Notes: generated by a model from the letters alone, not told the origin. A stretch of 64,000 nucleotides of DNA from Primorskyibacter sedentarius (GCF_004342065.1 NZ_SLZU01000001.1:558001-622000); one strand, 5' to 3'. Counted from the stretch's first letter, positions 34,760 through 44,423 are shown. Numbers and translations: made by a program.

Positions 34760-35527
34760 TCACTCGCGCAGAGTGATAAACCCCTGCGCCGCAAAAGCGT
34801 GCCGCGCCGCGTCCGACCGCAGGAAGGTCAGGAAATCCATCGTCAGCGGGTTATCCCCTCCGCTCACCGCAGCGACGGGATAGACGATAGCCGGGTGGCT
34901 GTCCTCCGGGAAAATGCCAATGACGCTGACGCGGCTATCCGCCACCGCATCCGTTGCGTAAACCACGCCAAGGGGCGCCTCCCCCGTGGCCACCAGGGCC
35001 AGCGCCGCGCGAACATTGTCGGTCTGCGCCACCTGCCCTGCAACGCTCGCCCATAACCCCAGCGCCTCCAGCGCCGCCTTGCCGTAAATGCCCGCGGGCA
35101 CGGCCTCGACCAGGGCCATCGCCAGACGCTCCTCACCCAGCAAACCCGCCAGATCAAGCTCCGGGCCGACCTCAACCTCGGCCGCCTGCCCATGCGCGAT
35201 CAGCACCAGCCGGTTGCCCAGAAGATCCTGCCGCGTGCCACCGCGAAGCAGCCCCGCGCGCTCCAGCACATCCATCCAATCCGCGTTGGCAGAGATGAAG
35301 ACATCCGCAGGCGCCCCGTGGTCGATCTGTCGCGCCAGTGCGGAACTGCCTGCATAGGCAATCACCGCGCGGTGGCCGGTCTGCGCAGTCCAGGCCTCAG
35401 CCACGTCGTCCAGCGCGGTTTTGGTGCTGGCGGCGGCAAAAACCGTCACTTCTCCCGCCACCGCGACGCAAGGCACCACAAGCAGTACGAAAACCAGACG
35501 CAGAAGAAGGCGATGGACAGAGTTCAT
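34760..35527 (-). CDS. modA: Molybdate-binding periplasmic protein ModA (orphan)
   Basis: 255 residues from the ATG at 35525-35527. A signal peptide (LVFVLLVVPCVAVAG) leads to EVTVFAAASTKTALDDVAEAW, the ModA start with the oxyanion-binding serines; YAGSSALARQIDHGAPADVFISAN and VYATDAVADSRV continue the family pattern. ModA delivers molybdate or tungstate to ModBC, but neither permease nor ATPase gene is adjacent. It may serve a transporter encoded elsewhere. The in-frame extension to 35593 has no signal-peptide logic. Confidence 0.88.
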   Translation of the reverse strand: MNSVHRLLLRLVFVLLVVPCVAVAGEVTVFAAASTKTALDDVAEAWTAQTGHRAVIAYAGSSALARQIDHGAPADVFISANADWMDVLERAGLLRGGTRQDLLGNRLVLIAHGQAAEVEVGPELDLAGLLGEERLAMALVEAVPAGIYGKAALEALGLWASVAGQVAQTDNVRAALALVATGEAPLGVVYATDAVADSRVSVIGIFPEDSHPAIVYPVAAVSGGDNPLTMDFLTFLRSDAARHAFAAQGFITLRE

Positions 35528-35685
35528 CCCCGCAGAATGGGTCCGGCAGGGGCCAGACGCAAGCTGCCTGAAAGTGCCATGCACCACCGCCACGGATCGC
35601 CTGCGCGGCAGTTGACGCCACTGTTTGGGCCAATCCGCGCCGACTCCTCTGGAAAGCGCGCCCCGAGAGGCGTATATGCCCGCCC

Positions 35686-36522
35686 ATGAACACGCGCGCA
35701 GATACCGGATTGCCCTTCATGAAGATGCATGGGCTGGGAAACGACTTTGTCGTGCTGGACGGGCGTGCGCGCGAGTTTGACGTAACACCTGCCCTTGCGC
35801 GTGCGATTGCCGACCGTCACCGGGGCGTCGGCTTTGACCAGCTCGCGCTGATCGAAGCACGGGGCGCAGGCGACGCACATCTGACATTCTATAATTCGGA
35901 TGGCAGCACCTCGGCGGCCTGCGGCAACGCGACCCGCTGCATCGCGCGGTTCCTCATGGACGAAACCGGGCGCGACAGCCTGACCCTGACCACGGATCGC
36001 GGCACGCTTTACGGGCGCGACATGGGCGATGGCATCACCTCGGTCAACATGGGTGCGCCGCAACTGCTCTGGAACGAAATCCCACTGGCCGAAGAAATGG
36101 ACACGCTGGAGCTGCCAATCGAAGGCGTCCCGACGGCCACCGGCATGGGCAATCCACATTGCACCTTCTTCGTGCCGGATGCAGAGGCCATTCCGCTGGC
36201 GGAATTCGGCCCCCGCTATGAACACCATCCGCTATATCCCGAACGCACCAATGTGCAGGTGGCCAGCGTCATCGGCCCCGATCACCTGCGGATGCGGGTC
36301 TGGGAACGCGGGGTCGGGCTGACGCTGGCCTCTGGTTCTTCGTCCTGCGCGACCGCAGTCGCTGCGGCAAGGCGCGGGCTGACCGGGCGGCGCGTCACGA
36401 TCGATCTGGACGGCGGCAGATTGCAGATCGACTGGCGCGACGATGGCGTCTGGATGACCGGCGGCACCAGTCACGTTTTTGACGGCGTGCTGACCGCCGC
36501 CTTTCTGGATAGCGCGCGATGA
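35686..36522 (+). CDS. dapF: Diaminopimelate epimerase with serine at the second catalytic cysteine
   Basis: 278 residues. The start [17 protein letters not shown] and the block [11 protein letters not shown] are diagnostic. DapF interconverts LL- and meso-diaminopimelate for lysine and peptidoglycan. The first catalytic cysteine is Cys79 ([10 protein letters not shown]), but the second motif, usually ACGTGACA or a close variant, reads ASGSSSCA, so the catalytic position is Ser216 while the cysteine five residues on (Cys221) is kept. This could be a lineage variant or reduce activity. The stop overlaps mtaB by ATGA. Confidence 0.9.
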   Translation: MNTRADTGLPFMKMHGLGNDFVVLDGRAREFDVTPALARAIADRHRGVGFDQLALIEARGAGDAHLTFYNSDGSTSAACGNATRCIARFLMDETGRDSLTLTTDRGTLYGRDMGDGITSVNMGAPQLLWNEIPLAEEMDTLELPIEGVPTATGMGNPHCTFFVPDAEAIPLAEFGPRYEHHPLYPERTNVQVASVIGPDHLRMRVWERGVGLTLASGSSSCATAVAAARRGLTGRRVTIDLDGGRLQIDWRDDGVWMTGGTSHVFDGVLTAAFLDSAR

Positions 36523-37775
36523 GCACCCCACCCAAATTCACCACGCTGGGATGCAGGCTCAACGCCTACGAATCCGAAGCCATGCGAGAGCTGTCCGAAG
36601 CTGCAGGCCTGGACGGCGCTGTCGTCGTGAACACCTGCGCCGTCACGGCAGAGGCCGTGCGCAAGGCCCGTCAGGAAATCCGCCGCCTGCGCCGCGAGAA
36701 CCCCGATGCGCGCCTGATCGTCACCGGCTGCGCCGCCCAGATCGAACCCGAAACCTTTGCCGCGATGGACGAGGTTGACCACGTCATCGGCAATACCGAA
36801 AAGATGCAGCCCGAGACATGGACCTCGCTGGCGGCCGATTTCATCGGCCAGACAGAGCGCGTGATGGTCAATGACATCATGTCCGTGACCGAAACGGCGG
36901 GCCACCTGATCGACGGGTTCGGCCGCCACCGCGCCTATGTGCAGGTCCAGAACGGCTGTGATCACCGCTGCACCTTCTGCATCATCCCCTACGGTCGCGG
37001 CAATTCACGATCCGTGCCTGCGGGCGTTGTGGTGGACCAGATCAAACGGCTGGTGGACAAGGGCTTCAACGAGGTGGTGCTGACCGGCGTGGACCTGACC
37101 AGTTGGGGCGCGGATCTGCCCGCCACGCCGCGCCTTGGCGATCTGGTGATGCGCATCCTGAAGCTGGTGCCGGACCTGCCGCGCCTGCGCATTTCCTCCA
37201 TCGACAGTATCGAGGTGGACGAAAACCTGATGCAGGCCATCGCGACCGAACCGCGCCTGATGCCGCATCTGCACCTGTCCCTGCAACATGGCGATGACCT
37301 GATTTTGAAGCGGATGAAGCGCCGCCACCTGCGCGACGATGCCATCCGCTTTGCCGAAGAGGCGCGCGCGCTGCGCCCCGACATGACCTTTGGCGCCGAC
37401 ATCATCGCAGGCTTCCCGACAGAGACCGAAGAGCATTTCGCCAACTCGCTGAAACTGGTCGAGGATTGCGACCTTACATGGCTGCACGTCTTCCCCTATT
37501 CGGCCCGTCCCGGCACCCCCGCCGCGCGCATCCCGAACAAGGTCAACGGCGCGATCATCAAGGACCGCGCCGCCCGGCTGCGCGCCGCAGGCGATGCGCA
37601 AGTCCAGCGCCACCTTGATGCCCAGATCTCAAAGACCCACCGCGTGCTGATGGAAAAGCCGCGCCTTGGCCGGACCGAGCAGTTCACCGAGGTCACTTTC
37701 GCGCAGGATCACCCCGAGGGACAGATCATCACCGCGACAATCACCGGCCGTAACGGAAACCGGCTGACCGCTTAG
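36519..37775 (+). CDS. mtaB: tRNA N6-threonylcarbamoyladenosine(37) methylthiotransferase MtaB
   Basis: 418 residues, a radical-SAM methylthiotransferase. The N-terminal UPF0004 domain supplies three cluster cysteines (TLGCRLN, NTCAV, VTGCAAQ), the radical-SAM cluster is CDHRCTFC in [23 protein letters not shown]-type context, and a TRAM-like C-terminus ends the protein. The [12 protein letters not shown] start marks the MtaB rather than MiaB or RimO branch. It makes ms2t6A at tRNA position 37. It is coupled to dapF by a 4-bp overlap. Confidence 0.93.
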   Translation: MSTPPKFTTLGCRLNAYESEAMRELSEAAGLDGAVVVNTCAVTAEAVRKARQEIRRLRRENPDARLIVTGCAAQIEPETFAAMDEVDHVIGNTEKMQPETWTSLAADFIGQTERVMVNDIMSVTETAGHLIDGFGRHRAYVQVQNGCDHRCTFCIIPYGRGNSRSVPAGVVVDQIKRLVDKGFNEVVLTGVDLTSWGADLPATPRLGDLVMRILKLVPDLPRLRISSIDSIEVDENLMQAIATEPRLMPHLHLSLQHGDDLILKRMKRRHLRDDAIRFAEEARALRPDMTFGADIIAGFPTETEEHFANSLKLVEDCDLTWLHVFPYSARPGTPAARIPNKVNGAIIKDRAARLRAAGDAQVQRHLDAQISKTHRVLMEKPRLGRTEQFTEVTFAQDHPEGQIITATITGRNGNRLTA

Positions 37776-37824
37776 GCGAACTGCGGGATTTACATTCCCG
37801 CCGGTTTTGCGCCATGAACAGGGC

Positions 37825-38517
37825 ATGACCCGCGAAAATCAGGCGCTTGCCGTTCACTTCCTCACCGCCACGGGCGCTGTCTTTGCCATGCTGGCAATGC
37901 TCGCAGCCGTCGACCAGAGATGGGACATGATGTTCCTGTGGCTGGTCGTCGCCTTTGCCGTGGACGGTGTCGATGGGCCTTTGGCGCGCAAATACGACGT
38001 AAAGACCAACGCGCCACGCTTTGACGGGGTGCTGCTGGACCTGATCATCGACTACCTGACCTATGTCTTCATCCCGGCCTATGCGCTTTTCAAATCCGAT
38101 TTGCTGCCCGGCTGGACCGGCTGGTTCGCGATCATCATCATCACCTTCGCCAGCGCACTTTACTTCGCCGACAGCCGCATGAAGACCGAGGACAACTCCT
38201 TTCACGGCTTTCCGGGCTGCTGGAACATGCTGGTGATCGTGCTTTTTGCCACGAAACCCGATTTCTGGATCATCCTCGCGCTGGTGGCCGTGCTGTCCGT
38301 CGCGATGTTCCTGCCGCTGAAATTCATCCACCCGGTGCGCACGGACCGGTGGCGCGCCGTGTCACTGCCCGTGGCCCTTGCCTGGACCTTCTTCGCGGGC
38401 TGGGCCGCCTGGGTCGATTTCCACCCCGAAAGCTGGGCGATCTGGGGGCTGGTCATCACCTCCGTCTACCTGCTTGGCGCTGGCATCGCGCAACAGGCGC
38501 TGCCCCTGCGGCGCTGA
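37825..38517 (+). CDS. pcs: Phosphatidylcholine synthase (CDP-alcohol phosphatidyltransferase family)
   Basis: 230 residues with about seven to eight membrane helices. The CDP-alcohol motif is DGPLAR followed by FDGVLLDLIIDYLTY (DGxxAR...GxxxDxxxD). The start AVHFLTATGAVFAMLAMLAAVD, the segment YFADSRMKTEDNSFHGFPGCWNM and LKFIHPVRTDRWR match the Pcs branch, which condenses choline with CDP-diacylglycerol. It would use choline brought in by ChoVWX. The ATG at 37825 is preferred over an in-frame TTG at 37807; neither has a strong ribosome site. Confidence 0.88.
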   Translation: MTRENQALAVHFLTATGAVFAMLAMLAAVDQRWDMMFLWLVVAFAVDGVDGPLARKYDVKTNAPRFDGVLLDLIIDYLTYVFIPAYALFKSDLLPGWTGWFAIIIITFASALYFADSRMKTEDNSFHGFPGCWNMLVIVLFATKPDFWIILALVAVLSVAMFLPLKFIHPVRTDRWRAVSLPVALAWTFFAGWAAWVDFHPESWAIWGLVITSVYLLGAGIAQQALPLRR

Positions 38518-38576
38518 CCCGGCCAACAATAGTCGGGGCTTGAACATTCCCGGGCCCTGCCGCAAAGGTTGCGGCC

Positions 38577-39458
38577 ATGTTCACCCCGACAGCCGCCAAC
38601 CCGCCAATCGCCGTCTTGCTGACGCTCTGCGCTTCGGGGTTTGTCGCGGGCACCACCCTGCTTGCCAAAGCGATCGGGACCGGCGCGCTTGGCGAGCCGC
38701 TGCATCCTCTCCAGATCAGCCACGGCCGGTTCCTGTTCGCCTTTCTGGCCATCGGGGTCGCGATGCTGGCCACGCGCAGGCGGATCGAAAAGCCAGCCCT
38801 GGCCACCCATGCCGCGCGCTCGCTTCTGGGCTGGGGCGGTGTGACGCTGATGTTTGCCGCTGCTGCCTTCATCCCGCTGGCCGATGCCACCGCGATCAGC
38901 TTTCTGAACCCGGTTTTCGGCATGTTCTTCGCGATTCTCTTTCTTGGAGAGACTGTCGGCCGCGTCCGCTGGACCGCCGCCGCCATCGCGTTGATCGGCA
39001 TGATGATCCTGCTGCGCCCCGCCCCTGACAGCTTTCGCCCCGCAAGCCTGCTGGCGCTGGCCGCCGCAGTGGCTCTGGGCGCCGAGCTGATCTTTATCAA
39101 GCGGCTGTCAGGTCGCGAAGCCGGCCTGCAGATCCTGTTCATCAACAACGTGATCGGGCTTTGCATTGCCAGCCTTGCCCTTCTGGCCGTCTGGCAGGCG
39201 CCTTCCGGGCCGCAATGGCTCGCGCTGGCCGCAATCGGGTTGCTGATGGCCGCCGCGCAGTTCTGCTTTGTGAATGCGATGGCACGGGCCGAGGCAAGCT
39301 TTGTCGCGCCGTTTTTCTATGCCACGCTCGTCTTTGCCACGCTTTACGATTTCCTGGTCTTCGACGTAAGGCCCGATGCCGTTTCCGTCACCGGGGCGAC
39401 GGTGATCATCGCGGGCGCCGCCCTTCTGGCCTGGCGCGAGGCGCGAATCAGGACTTGA
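38577..39458 (+). CDS. EamA-type (DMT superfamily) transporter
   Basis: 293 residues with ten hydrophobic segments in two EamA repeats. AISFLNPVFGMFFAILFLGETVG ends the first repeat, and ARAEASFVAPFFYATLVFATLYDFLVF the second. DMT proteins export metabolites or amino acids; the substrate is unknown. Its last 11 bp overlap the 3' end of the convergent ABC-2 permease gene, so no terminator fits between them. Confidence 0.85.
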   Translation: MFTPTAANPPIAVLLTLCASGFVAGTTLLAKAIGTGALGEPLHPLQISHGRFLFAFLAIGVAMLATRRRIEKPALATHAARSLLGWGGVTLMFAAAAFIPLADATAISFLNPVFGMFFAILFLGETVGRVRWTAAAIALIGMMILLRPAPDSFRPASLLALAAAVALGAELIFIKRLSGREAGLQILFINNVIGLCIASLALLAVWQAPSGPQWLALAAIGLLMAAAQFCFVNAMARAEASFVAPFFYATLVFATLYDFLVFDVRPDAVSVTGATVIIAGAALLAWREARIRT

Positions 39459-40257
39459 GCCGCGTGCCCTTCCGGAACAGCGTCCACGCGACAAAGCAGA
39501 TCACCGCGACCGACACGACCGACACCGCCAGCCCCAGCAGCGGAGAGCTGTCCGACACGCCGATCATGCCAAAGCGCACACCATCGATCAGGTAGAAGAT
39601 CGGGTTCATATGGGTGATCTCCCGCAACCCCGCAGGCAGGGCCTCGACCGAGTAGAACGTGCCAGACAGAAACGCGAGCGGCGTGATGATGAAATTGGTG
39701 ATCGCCGCCATCTGGTCGAACTTCTGGGCGAATATGCCCGCGATCACGCCAATCCCCCCCATCAGCGCCGACCCAAGTATCACGAAAAGCAGCAGCCACA
39801 GCGGATGCGTCGGCACCTGCCCCGTCGTCAGCGCCAGCCCCAGCGCGATGGCCAGCGCCACGATCAGCCCGCGCGCGACACCGCCCACGATATAGCCGAT
39901 CACCAGCTCCGCCGGGCTGAGCGGCGGCATCAGCGTATCAACGATATTGCCCTGCACCTTGGACACCATGATCGAAGAGGACGTGTTGGTGAACGCGTTC
40001 TGGATCACGGTCATCATCAGGATGCCGGGCGCGATGAACTGGGTGAAGGGAACGCCCATCACATCGCCGCGGCGCGGACCGATCGCGATGGTGAAAATCA
40101 GCAGGAACAAACCCGATGTGACCAGTGGTGCCAGCAGCGTCTGCGTCCAGACCACCGCAAAGCGCAGCACTTCGCGTTCGCAAAGCGTATAGAGACCCAG
40201 GGTGTTCCAGCGCCCGAAACGCCTGACGCCATGTGCTTGTCCTTGCTGCATGCTCAT
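39448..40257 (-). CDS. ABC-2 type transport permease (no adjacent ATPase)
   Basis: 269 residues with six membrane segments. The core FIAPGILMMTVIQNAFTNTSSSI and the loop MVSKVQGNIVDTLMPPLSPAELVIGY are typical of the ABC-2 permeases of the YadH group, which export lipids, polysaccharides or drugs. A partner ATPase gene is normally adjacent, but both neighbours (an EamA transporter and gcrA) are unrelated, so the ATPase must be encoded elsewhere. The 3' end overlaps the EamA gene by 11 bp. Confidence 0.85.
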   Translation of the reverse strand: MSMQQGQAHGVRRFGRWNTLGLYTLCEREVLRFAVVWTQTLLAPLVTSGLFLLIFTIAIGPRRGDVMGVPFTQFIAPGILMMTVIQNAFTNTSSSIMVSKVQGNIVDTLMPPLSPAELVIGYIVGGVARGLIVALAIALGLALTTGQVPTHPLWLLLFVILGSALMGGIGVIAGIFAQKFDQMAAITNFIITPLAFLSGTFYSVEALPAGLREITHMNPIFYLIDGVRFGMIGVSDSSPLLGLAVSVVSVAVICFVAWTLFRKGTRLKS

Positions 40258-40377
40258 CTCATTCTCCGCAATGGTTGTCGGAGCCTTGTAACTCAGCGCC
40301 CAGTGATTAAAATAGGAACTTGTCCGAATTTACCGGCGGCCCGCCAAGCGAGGCCGCCTTTTGCCTGAGGAAATCCG

Positions 40378-40956
40378 ATGTCCTGGACCGATGAACGTGT
40401 CGAGCTGCTCAAGAAGATGTGGAGCGAAGGCCAATCTGCCAGTCAGATTGCCAAGGAGCTTGGCGGCGTCACCCGCAACGCGGTGATCGGCAAGGTCCAC
40501 CGTCTGGGTCTGTCGAACCGCGCAGGCGCCACCCCTGCCCCCGCCAAGGCCGAGGCAAAGCCAGCGGCAGCCCCTGCGGCGCCCAAGCCCAAACCGGCCC
40601 CCGAGGCCGTGGCAAAGCCAAAGCCCGCACCCGAGGCGCCTGTTGCCGAAACCCGGCCCGCCATTTCGCCCGCCCGCAAGGCGATCATCCCGGCCGGCCA
40701 GCCGCTGCCGCCGCAACCCTCGGCCAACGAGATCAGCCCAGAGGCGCTGGCAAAGGTCAACGAGGTTGAAAAGAAAGCCAAGAAGATCAGCCTGATGGAG
40801 CTGACAGAGCGGACCTGCAAATGGCCCGTCGGTGACCCCGCGACCGAAGATTTCTGGTTCTGCGGTCTGCCGGTACAGGCAGGCAAACCCTATTGCGAGG
40901 CGCATGTCGGCGTGGCGTTCCAGCCTATGTCCTCGCGCCGCGACCGCAAACGCTAG
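40378..40956 (+). CDS. gcrA: Cell-cycle regulator GcrA
   Basis: 192 residues. The N-terminal DNA-binding domain MSWTDERVELLKKMWSEG and SASQIAKELGGVTRNAVIGK is diagnostic. An Ala/Pro/Lys-rich linker (about 50-110) leads to the C-terminal sigma-binding domain with RTCKWPVGDP and FCGLPV...YCEAHVGVAFQP. GcrA works with sigma70 at promoters carrying CcrM-methylated GANTC sites and drives cell-cycle genes in alphaproteobacteria. It stands alone, divergent from the ABC-2 permease. The ATG follows GAGGAAATCCG. Confidence 0.95.
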   Translation: MSWTDERVELLKKMWSEGQSASQIAKELGGVTRNAVIGKVHRLGLSNRAGATPAPAKAEAKPAAAPAAPKPKPAPEAVAKPKPAPEAPVAETRPAISPARKAIIPAGQPLPPQPSANEISPEALAKVNEVEKKAKKISLMELTERTCKWPVGDPATEDFWFCGLPVQAGKPYCEAHVGVAFQPMSSRRDRKR

Positions 40957-41145
40957 TCCCGGCACCCATAGAAATCGCTACGTGAAGCCGTCCATATGGG
41001 CGGCTTCATGCGTTCTGGGGGCCAGAAACTCACCCCCGGGTATCGTCAGGCAGAAAGAACGTCACTGCGGGTTGCGGTGCCAAGGGCGCGCGCCGCCCCG
41101 GCGAGGGGACAAGCGCGATTTCAGTGTCGTGGATTGCTCCACGCA

Positions 41146-41583
41146 TCACCCTTCCATGAAAACGCCGCGTTGCAGGGCGATGGCAATGCCAAGCGCTACC
41201 GCTTTGGTCACCTGATCTTCGGGCAAACTGCACGCGTCCCGGACTGCCGCCTGAATGTCTGCGCGCGTCGCTTCGTCCAGCCGGAAAGGGCGGGTGTCGC
41301 TGTCGGCAAGCTCGTCATGCGCATCCACGTCACCGGCGCTCAGGCCCATGCGGTCAAACCAATTGCGGACCTCGGTCGTCATGGACGTTCGTGCATCCTC
41401 ACATGTCGGGTGGAGGGTCGACGTCATATTGGGAAGAAAAAGGTTCGTCCGGTATTTCGACCCCTGTATTTGATCGATCTGACCAATTCGAACCGGCGTG
41501 CCGGACTTGCCCGCATTCACAAAGAGATCCGCGACTTCCGGGTGTTCAGGATCTGGAAGAAACGTAAACTCAAAACATGACAT
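41146..41583 (-). CDS. Hypothetical protein
   Basis: 145 residues with no recognised domain. The composition is acidic and mostly soluble, without signal peptide or membrane helix; the segment MTTEVRNWFDRMGLSAGDVDAHDELA and ATRADIQAAVRDACSLPEDQVTKAVALGIAIALQRG look helical and folded. Third-position GC rises toward the 3' end, consistent with a real gene; the 5' portion is more AT-rich. The ATG follows ATGGAATACAAAG, a weak ribosome site. It lies in the gap between gcrA and glyA, convergent with gcrA. Confidence 0.55.
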   Translation of the reverse strand: MSCFEFTFLPDPEHPEVADLFVNAGKSGTPVRIGQIDQIQGSKYRTNLFLPNMTSTLHPTCEDARTSMTTEVRNWFDRMGLSAGDVDAHDELADSDTRPFRLDEATRADIQAAVRDACSLPEDQVTKAVALGIAIALQRGVFMEG

Positions 41584-42142
41584 CTTTGTATTCCATTAAT
41601 TTTCCGTCACGTGGAAACCCCCGAGACAAGTGGCTGACCGGCGCCCTTCCCTGATTATGGGAAAGCACCTTCAAGCTCTCGTGTTCGCTCGGAAATTTCA
41701 CAGATTCGGCGTGTGGTTTGATCGGTTTTTGCCCTAGGTTCAGATTGCGGGTGGCACGTGTGAAACGATCGGGACACCCCCGATCCTCGCACGACATAGC
41801 GCCCCCAATGAAGGCGTCGAGCAATGAGGCGTGTATAGAAACGCAAAATTGCAGGGAAATAAAATGTTCTAAATGCTTTTGCAATTTACATACGGCCTGG
41901 CCAGGAAAAACACGGGATACGGAACTATTCACTCCCTTGTGAACAATTAACCATGCAATGCGTTAACAAAGACCAAATCGCGCCACGTATGGAAAGGCAC
42001 GAATTTTCCGTACACACGCATGGCGCGGTCGCCGCCCGGCCTGCCAGCCTGACAACGAACATCTGCAGAATTCAAGAAGGGCGAGGCGTGATCTTGCGGT
42101 GCGGCCAATCGGTGGCCCCCGCAGGCGCATCACACCATATGA
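41584..42142. other. Gap without a convincing gene between a hypothetical gene and glyA
   Basis: About 560 bp, AT-rich in its middle. Several short frames cross it, but none has both a ribosome site and coding-like composition. TTAAC-N10-GTTAA at 41949-41968 is a small dyad. Nothing else was recognised. Confidence 0.45.
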
Positions 42143-42178
42143 AAGGGCCCGCCCCGGACGCTGCCGGGACGGGCCTTT
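42143..42178 (-). terminator. Terminator hairpin after glyA
   Basis: A long GC-rich stem (AAGGGCCCG-CCCCGG against CCGGGA-CGGGCCTT, one mismatch and one G-T pair) surrounds the loop ACGCTG, ending 7 bp beyond the glyA stop. In the glyA direction it is followed by CTTTC. Confidence 0.75.
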
Positions 42179-42184
42179 ACCAGT

Positions 42185-43480
42185 TTACAGGTCGGAATAG
42201 ATGGGGAAGCGCTGGCAAAGCGCCTCTACCTCGGCCTTCACCTTGGCTTCGACCTCGGCATTACCGTCTTCGCCATTGGCAGCCAGCCCATCGACAACTT
42301 CGATGATCCAGTCCGCGATCTGGCGGAACTCTGCCTCACCGAACCCGCGTGTGGTGCCTGCGGGGCTGCCCAGACGGATGCCCGAGGTGATCGTCGGCTT
42401 TTCGGGATCAAACGGCACGCCGTTCTTGTTGCAGGTGATATGCGCGCGGCCCAATGCCTTTTCGGTGGCATTGCCCTTCACGCCCTTGGGGCGCAGATCG
42501 ACCAGCACGACATGCGTGTCGGTGCCATGGGTGACCGTGTCCAGTCCGCCCTTGATCAACTGATCAGACAGCGCCTGCGCGTTGGCAATGACCTGCTTGG
42601 CATAGGTTTTGAATTCCGGGCGCAGCGCCTCGCCAAAGGCCACGGCCTTGGCGGCGATCACATGCATCAGCGGGCCACCCTGAATGCCGGGGAAGATCGC
42701 CGAATTGACCTTTTTCGCAATCGTCTCGTCATTGGTCAGGATCATGCCGCCACGGGGTCCGCGCAGCGTCTTGTGCGTGGTGGTGGTGGCAACATGGGCA
42801 TGCGGGAAGGGCGAAGGATGCTCACCAGCGGCAACCAACCCGGCAAAATGCGCCATGTCGACATGCAGGTAAGCGCCAACCATGTCTGCAATCTCGCGCA
42901 TGCGGGCGAAATCGATCTGGCGCGGAATGGCGGAACCGCCGGCGATGATCAGCTTGGGCTGGTGCTCTTTGGCAAGCGCCTCGACCTGATCATAGTCCAA
43001 CTGGTTGTCCTGCTTGCGCACACCGTATTGAACAGCGTTGAACCACTTGCCCGACTGGTTGGGCCTTGCGCCATGCGTCAGGTGCCCGCCCGCATCAAGG
43101 CTCATCCCCAGGATGGTGTCGCCGGGCTGGATCAGCGCCTGATAGACGCCCTGGTTGGCCTGGCTGCCGGAATTCGGCTGCACATTGGCAAATTCGCACC
43201 CGAACAGCTGCTTTGCGCGGTCAATGGCCAGATTTTCGGCAACATCCACCCAGTCGCACCCGCCATAATACCGGCGGCCCGGATACCCTTCGGCGTATTT
43301 GTTGGTCAGGACAGACCCCTGCGCCTGCATGACGGCACGGCTGACGATGTTTTCGGAAGCGATCAGCTCGATCTCTTCGCGCTGCCGGCCAAGTTCGCCG
43401 GTGATCGCTGCAAATAGATCCGGGTCGCGATCGGCGAGCGTTTCGGTGAAAAAGCCTGTGTCACGGTGAGGGGCGTTCAT
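42185..43480 (-). CDS. glyA: Serine hydroxymethyltransferase
   Basis: 431 residues, full length. The PLP lysine lies in [16 protein letters not shown]; further signatures are [33 protein letters not shown] and [13 protein letters not shown]. The enzyme converts serine and tetrahydrofolate to glycine and methylene-tetrahydrofolate. The ATG has AGGAG upstream. The mRNA leader contains a strong two-stem fold (43501-43543) ending about 10 nt before the ribosome site, so translation or transcription may be regulated. A strong terminator follows the stop. Confidence 0.96.
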   Translation of the reverse strand: MNAPHRDTGFFTETLADRDPDLFAAITGELGRQREEIELIASENIVSRAVMQAQGSVLTNKYAEGYPGRRYYGGCDWVDVAENLAIDRAKQLFGCEFANVQPNSGSQANQGVYQALIQPGDTILGMSLDAGGHLTHGARPNQSGKWFNAVQYGVRKQDNQLDYDQVEALAKEHQPKLIIAGGSAIPRQIDFARMREIADMVGAYLHVDMAHFAGLVAAGEHPSPFPHAHVATTTTHKTLRGPRGGMILTNDETIAKKVNSAIFPGIQGGPLMHVIAAKAVAFGEALRPEFKTYAKQVIANAQALSDQLIKGGLDTVTHGTDTHVVLVDLRPKGVKGNATEKALGRAHITCNKNGVPFDPEKPTITSGIRLGSPAGTTRGFGEAEFRQIADWIIEVVDGLAANGEDGNAEVEAKVKAEVEALCQRFPIYSDL

Positions 43481-43500
43481 GAGCGGTCACTCCTGTTGCG

Positions 43501-43543
43501 GCGCGCAGTTTTAAAGGATGTGGGTTCCTACCCGACTGCGCGC
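43501..43543 (-). promoter_or_regulatory. Folded 5' leader of glyA
   Basis: GCGCGCAGT (43501-43509) and ACTGCGCGC (43535-43543) form a perfect 9-bp stem; inside, GGGT (43522-43525) and ACCC (43530-43533) form a small second hairpin. In the glyA mRNA this fold ends about 10 nt before the AGGAG site, and the loop sequence ATCCTTT could pair with AGGA. It does not match a riboswitch class I can name. Confidence 0.45.
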
Positions 43544-43661
43544 GCAGTGCAAAGATCGTAAAGCGACGCGGAGGCAATTCGAAGCGGCAAGACTGGCCCT
43601 TCGGGAAAACTTGTGGTTCTTTCGGAACCATGTGCCCCTTTGCAGGAAACGTCTTTTCCCG

Positions 43662-44423
43662 ATGACCCTCCGAATCGCCTTCTGTGCCAGCCGGGCGCCG
43701 CTCGCAAAGGCTGCCCTCGCAGCGCTGAGCCGCCAATATGGCGATCACTCCGAAAAACATGCCGATGTGATCGTGGCGCTTGGCGGCGACGGGTTCATGC
43801 TGGAAACGCTGCACCGCACGCGCGACCTGCCCGCCCCGGTCTATGGGATGAACCGCGGGACCGTTGGCTTCCTGATGAACGAATACAGCGAATCCGGTCT
43901 GGTAGAGCGTCTGGCCGAGGCAGAGGAAGCGGTGATCAACCCCTTGTCGATGGTGGCCCGGACCACCGATGGCAAGTCCCATGAAAGGCTGGCCATCAAC
44001 GAGGTTTCCCTGCTGCGCGCCGGTCCGCAGGCCGCGCATCTGAGGATATCCGTAGACGGCAAGCTGCGCATGGCCGAACTGGTCTGCGATGGGGCCCTGG
44101 TGGCAACGCCTGCGGGCTCCACCGCCTATAACTACTCGGCCCACGGGCCAATTCTGCCGATCCGGTCGGATGTGCTGGCCCTGACGGCGGTCGCACCGTT
44201 CCGGCCGCGTCGCTGGCGGGGTGCGCTCTTGCCGAAATCCGCGAATGTGCGGTTCGAGGTGCTGGAACCCGAAAAGCGGCCCGTCATGGCGGATGCCGAT
44301 GGCAGATCGGTGCGCGATGTCGCCGTGGTCGACATCCGGTCCGAACCGTCGGTCGTGCACCACATTCTGTTCGACCCCGGCCATGGGCTGGAAGAGCGGT
44401 TGATCCGCGAGCAATTCGTCTAG
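43662..44423 (+). CDS. nadK: NAD kinase
   Basis: 253 residues from the ATG at 43662; the frame is open upstream to 43518 but that part is not NadK-like. The GGDG motif is [16 protein letters not shown], the conserved Asn-Glu is AINEVSLLR, and the substrate loop is [19 protein letters not shown]. It phosphorylates NAD to NADP. Ribosome site is AGGAAACG, with long spacing. It is divergent from glyA and followed by a clear hairpin terminator. Confidence 0.93.
   Translation: MTLRIAFCASRAPLAKAALAALSRQYGDHSEKHADVIVALGGDGFMLETLHRTRDLPAPVYGMNRGTVGFLMNEYSESGLVERLAEAEEAVINPLSMVARTTDGKSHERLAINEVSLLRAGPQAAHLRISVDGKLRMAELVCDGALVATPAGSTAYNYSAHGPILPIRSDVLALTAVAPFRPRRWRGALLPKSANVRFEVLEPEKRPVMADADGRSVRDVAVVDIRSEPSVVHHILFDPGHGLEERLIREQFV

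Noticed and set aside
41570-41932. A 120-codon minus-strand frame in the gap before glyA
   Set aside because: It overlaps the start of the hypothetical gene in another frame, lacks a ribosome site and has no coding-like third-position bias.
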